In this document: positions 61,739-63,904 of the stretch, in pieces
Numbering within the stretch: position 1 is the first letter of the stretch
Layout of the letters: the number at the start of each line of letters is the position of its first letter
NCBI GenBank assembly: GCA_027451885.1
Contig: DAIDHX010000240.1
Location: 1-63,904, forward strand
Direction of reading: 5' to 3'
DNA: 63,904 nt
Origin: Planctomycetales bacterium
GTDB lineage: Bacteria > Planctomycetota > Planctomycetia > Isosphaerales > Isosphaeraceae
The notes under the pieces: generated by a model
What the model was told of the DNA's origin: nothing
What the model saw: only the letters and a program-made list of their open reading frames with translations
Databases searched by the model: none
Translations under genes and position numbers: made by a program

Positions 61739-62183
61739 CGTTCGTATCTCGCTGTTGAGGTGGGGGTATGGGAAGACGAAAGACGACTTCCGCCCTCGCG
61801 ACAAAGGGGGCCTGGCCTGGCGGCGGATGAAATTCGAGAAAGCGAAAAGCCAAGAATCGCCGGAAGCGGAGACGCACGCACGCCATCATGACTGATCACC
61901 CTTAAGGGCGTGCTCCGATTTCCAAGTTCGAATTACATATAGTACAAGACAATAGACTGCTTCAATCAGAGAGTCTGCGCTCTTTTGCTTCCTGGCGGAG
62001 AAAGGTCGATTCAGGACCGACACTCCGCGCGATTTCGCGAAACCTTGAATGCCGGCCAGGGGAAACCTCGAATCCATTCGTGTGTGCCATGGAACCCGGC
62101 AATCCTGCATGCCGACTGCCCGGAAACTTGGCGAGTTGTGTCCTCACGGTCCAGGCGCGGACTTTGAGCGCGAAGGGGCTGAT
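61739..62183. other. Intergenic region, nothing recognised
   Basis: 445 bp between the methyltransferase start and the FHA-protein stop, both on the minus strand. Short frames here have no supporting features. It may carry the methyltransferase promoter; no hairpin with a T-run was seen. Confidence 0.45.
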
Positions 62184-63752
62184 TCAGGAGAGGCCAGGCA
62201 AGAGCTTTCGCAGCTTTTGCCAACGCGTCTCACGCTCGGCGTGAAGCGCCGCGATGCGTTCGTGAAGCCAGGCGACGGTGTCACGCTCCGAGGCAGCGCT
62301 TGCGGGTTGAGGTCTCGAGCGGGCTTGAGGACCGGGGACGGCATCGCTTTTTTGTGGCCTGGCCTCGGTCACGGCGGATGTTTCGACCTGGGATCGAACT
62401 GGGGCTTCTTGAGCTTGCGGCGGAGCATCCGCCATCGAAGGGAATGGCATCGCGGCCACTGACGCGGCAGCCTGTAACTTCTCGATCATTTCCTCCACGG
62501 AAGGGGTGAGAAGCGGTTCAGGAGTCGAGTCCGAGTTGGAGACCGACTCAGAAGCCAACCCTGGAGATCGGGCTTCGGCCCCCGTCGCCGAGGACTCCCC
62601 TGCCCGCTTCGTGTGAGTGGCGAGCTCGTCCTTGAGCGCGTGAAACTCATCGGTGAGCTCGCGAAGTCGAGCCAGCTCGGTCCGGATCACCTCCATCTGA
62701 TCCCTGTGCATCTCGCTGAAGACCTTTACCATCATTCCAAGCGCCTGCTGGAACTGGTCGAACATCTGCTGCTGCATGAGTCCGAACTGATTCACCAGCG
62801 GGATCAGCGAGCCGACAGTGAGATCGCCTTGCCCCGAGAGAAGCTCTGGAGCGAGCGGGCCAGGAGCAGACGCGCGTTGTATTTCAAAGCCAGCGGAGCG
62901 GAGCGGCTCACTCCCCTGCCCTGGGGACGGCAGCTTAACTGCCCCAGCAGCGAATGCATCCGATCGCGAAAGGGGCTCCGGGAGCGATACGCGCGGAGAC
63001 GGACGCTCATATCCCTGCGAAAAACGGATCGAGGCAACGTCGCCTTCCTGGGCGGAAGATTGCCAACGAATCCGCATTTGATAACGCCCGACTCCCAGGA
63101 CATCGCCGTCGCCCAACGCGCTCGCACGCAACTTCTGACCGTTTACGCGCACTCCCTCACGCCCCAGCAGGTCTACAATCCAAAGTCCACCGGCTGTTCT
63201 GAGAAGCGCAGCGTGATAGCGCGATACGCTAGGATCAGTGAGGCGGAACTTGCAACCATAAGCTGAGCCGACCAGGGACATGACGCGTCGGAGCGGCCAG
63301 GTGTTTCCCCTGGAGGGTCCGTTCAAGAATTCGAGGGTGATGGGGAGGCGGCCGCGTTCCTCGCTCATCGAGATGAGCGGAGTCTCTCGGGGAGCGGGAC
63401 GATCCCAAATTCCCCGCGCATCGTGTTCGCCAAGCGATTGACGCACAAGGTATGGCCCAATCCGCAGCACACGATCGCCTCCGAGCCATCCCATTGACTG
63501 CGGATCTCGCCCGCTCCTGCGCCTGGCCGAGCCCTCCAGGTTCAACCAGAAGGCAAGCCCATTGACGACTTGCAAATAAATGTGGCGTCGACCAATGCCT
63601 GGATAATCAAGCACCACATCGGCGTTTGAGTCGCGGCCAAGAATTGCAAACGGTTGATTCAGGACGCGCGTCTCCGACTCTCTCGCGTCGTGCCGAGACA
63701 ACTCAAGCCGGAGCGGATCGACCAACCCGCATGCGGTCAGAAAAGCTTTCAT
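62184..63752 (-). CDS. Protein with two FHA domains and a coiled coil
   Basis: 522 residues from the ATG at 63752 (GAGG 4 nt upstream); an in-frame GTG at 63815 would add 21. The first FHA domain (~15-110) has FAILGRDSNADVVLDYPGIG and RRHIYLQ. The second (~135-240) has VGSAYGCKFRLTDPSVSRYH and LLGREGVRVNGQKL, both keeping the Gly-Arg/Ser-Arg-His phosphopeptide-binding pattern in part. A linker, a helical coiled-coil segment (RTELARLRELTDEFHALKDE) and a low-complexity tail follow. It probably binds phosphothreonine proteins in Ser/Thr-kinase signalling. No kinase is in the window. Confidence 0.85.
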   Translation of the reverse strand: MKAFLTACGLVDPLRLELSRHDARESETRVLNQPFAILGRDSNADVVLDYPGIGRRHIYLQVVNGLAFWLNLEGSARRRSGRDPQSMGWLGGDRVLRIGPYLVRQSLGEHDARGIWDRPAPRETPLISMSEERGRLPITLEFLNGPSRGNTWPLRRVMSLVGSAYGCKFRLTDPSVSRYHAALLRTAGGLWIVDLLGREGVRVNGQKLRASALGDGDVLGVGRYQMRIRWQSSAQEGDVASIRFSQGYERPSPRVSLPEPLSRSDAFAAGAVKLPSPGQGSEPLRSAGFEIQRASAPGPLAPELLSGQGDLTVGSLIPLVNQFGLMQQQMFDQFQQALGMMVKVFSEMHRDQMEVIRTELARLRELTDEFHALKDELATHTKRAGESSATGAEARSPGLASESVSNSDSTPEPLLTPSVEEMIEKLQAAASVAAMPFPSMADAPPQAQEAPVRSQVETSAVTEARPQKSDAVPGPQARSRPQPASAASERDTVAWLHERIAALHAERETRWQKLRKLLPGLS

Positions 63753-63904
63753 GGCGCCTCGATGGCCAGGCGATGGGCTCAAAGAGCCTGTTGGCATCGC
63801 ATCGTCGCGGTTCACATTCGCTCCGATCGCCCGCGTCTTCCATTATCAAACTGGAACACGCCGTTGTCCATGAACGACGCCTTCAGTATAGATGACACGG
63901 CTGC

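Overview
The window is high-GC bacterial DNA with short intergenic gaps and many ATGA/GTGA gene overlaps. Its content fits a planctomycete, most likely of the Isosphaeraceae type. This is an inference from gene families: exosortase with an EpsI partner, a large secreted beta-propeller protein, methylmalonyl-CoA mutase with ScpB, HMA_2-type P-ATPases, the carbamoyltransferase/SxtJ/DUF5989 trio, and repeat-rich intergenic DNA. No rRNA, tRNA, CRISPR array, transposase or phage gene was found.

Layout. (1) 1-7.1 kb: the 3' part of a giant secreted protein, with a secreted amidohydrolase and a small membrane protein facing it across a hairpin terminator. (2) 7.1-8.5 kb: a non-coding, repeat-bearing gap. 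(3) 8.5-13.6 kb: scpB-mutA-mutB, i.e. methylmalonyl-CoA decarboxylase plus both mutase subunits, linking succinyl-CoA and propionyl-CoA. (4) 13.7-21.5 kb, minus strand: a nine-gene run built around two related HMA_2 P-type ATPases. One has all catalytic motifs and the other has lost the DKTGT, TGES and GDGxND signatures. Small membrane or helical proteins surround them. (5) 21.8-28.1 kb: a CaCA cation antiporter with an altered second alpha-repeat, a membrane-anchored HEAT-repeat protein, an SSS-family symporter, anhydro-MurNAc kinase, and divergent phosphoglycerate mutase. (6) 28.2-30.7 kb, minus: DUF5989, SxtJ and carbamoyltransferase.

(7) 31.0-56.6 kb, plus: a large surface-polysaccharide locus. 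It holds EpsI, a Wzc-type tyrosine autokinase, exosortase, a WecG-type transferase, heptose kinase (HddA type), a fused heptose-1-P guanylyltransferase/HAD phosphatase, GalE-type epimerase, one GT4 and two GT2 glycosyltransferases, an oxidoreductase-epimerase fusion, an FkbH-ACP-thioesterase fusion, a NeuA-like/KdsC-like fusion, a 2OG-Fe(II) oxygenase, a Wzm/Wzt exporter with a Wzt C-terminal domain, a Wzy/WaaL-like protein with TPRs, and a lipid-linked sugar-1-P transferase. It closes at a clear hairpin terminator. (8) 56.8-63.9 kb: sparse DNA with a GT4 glycosyltransferase, a sulfotransferase, a methyltransferase and a double-FHA protein, separated by gaps of 0.4-1.2 kb.

How it works together (inference). 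The locus encodes priming, nucleotide-heptose supply, chain assembly, export, length control or polymerisation, and decorations. Possible decorations are glycerate-type acylation, hydroxylation, a keto-sugar acid, sulfation and methylation. The most unusual parts are the active/dead ATPase pair with its small partners, and the cluster of multidomain fusions in the polysaccharide locus.
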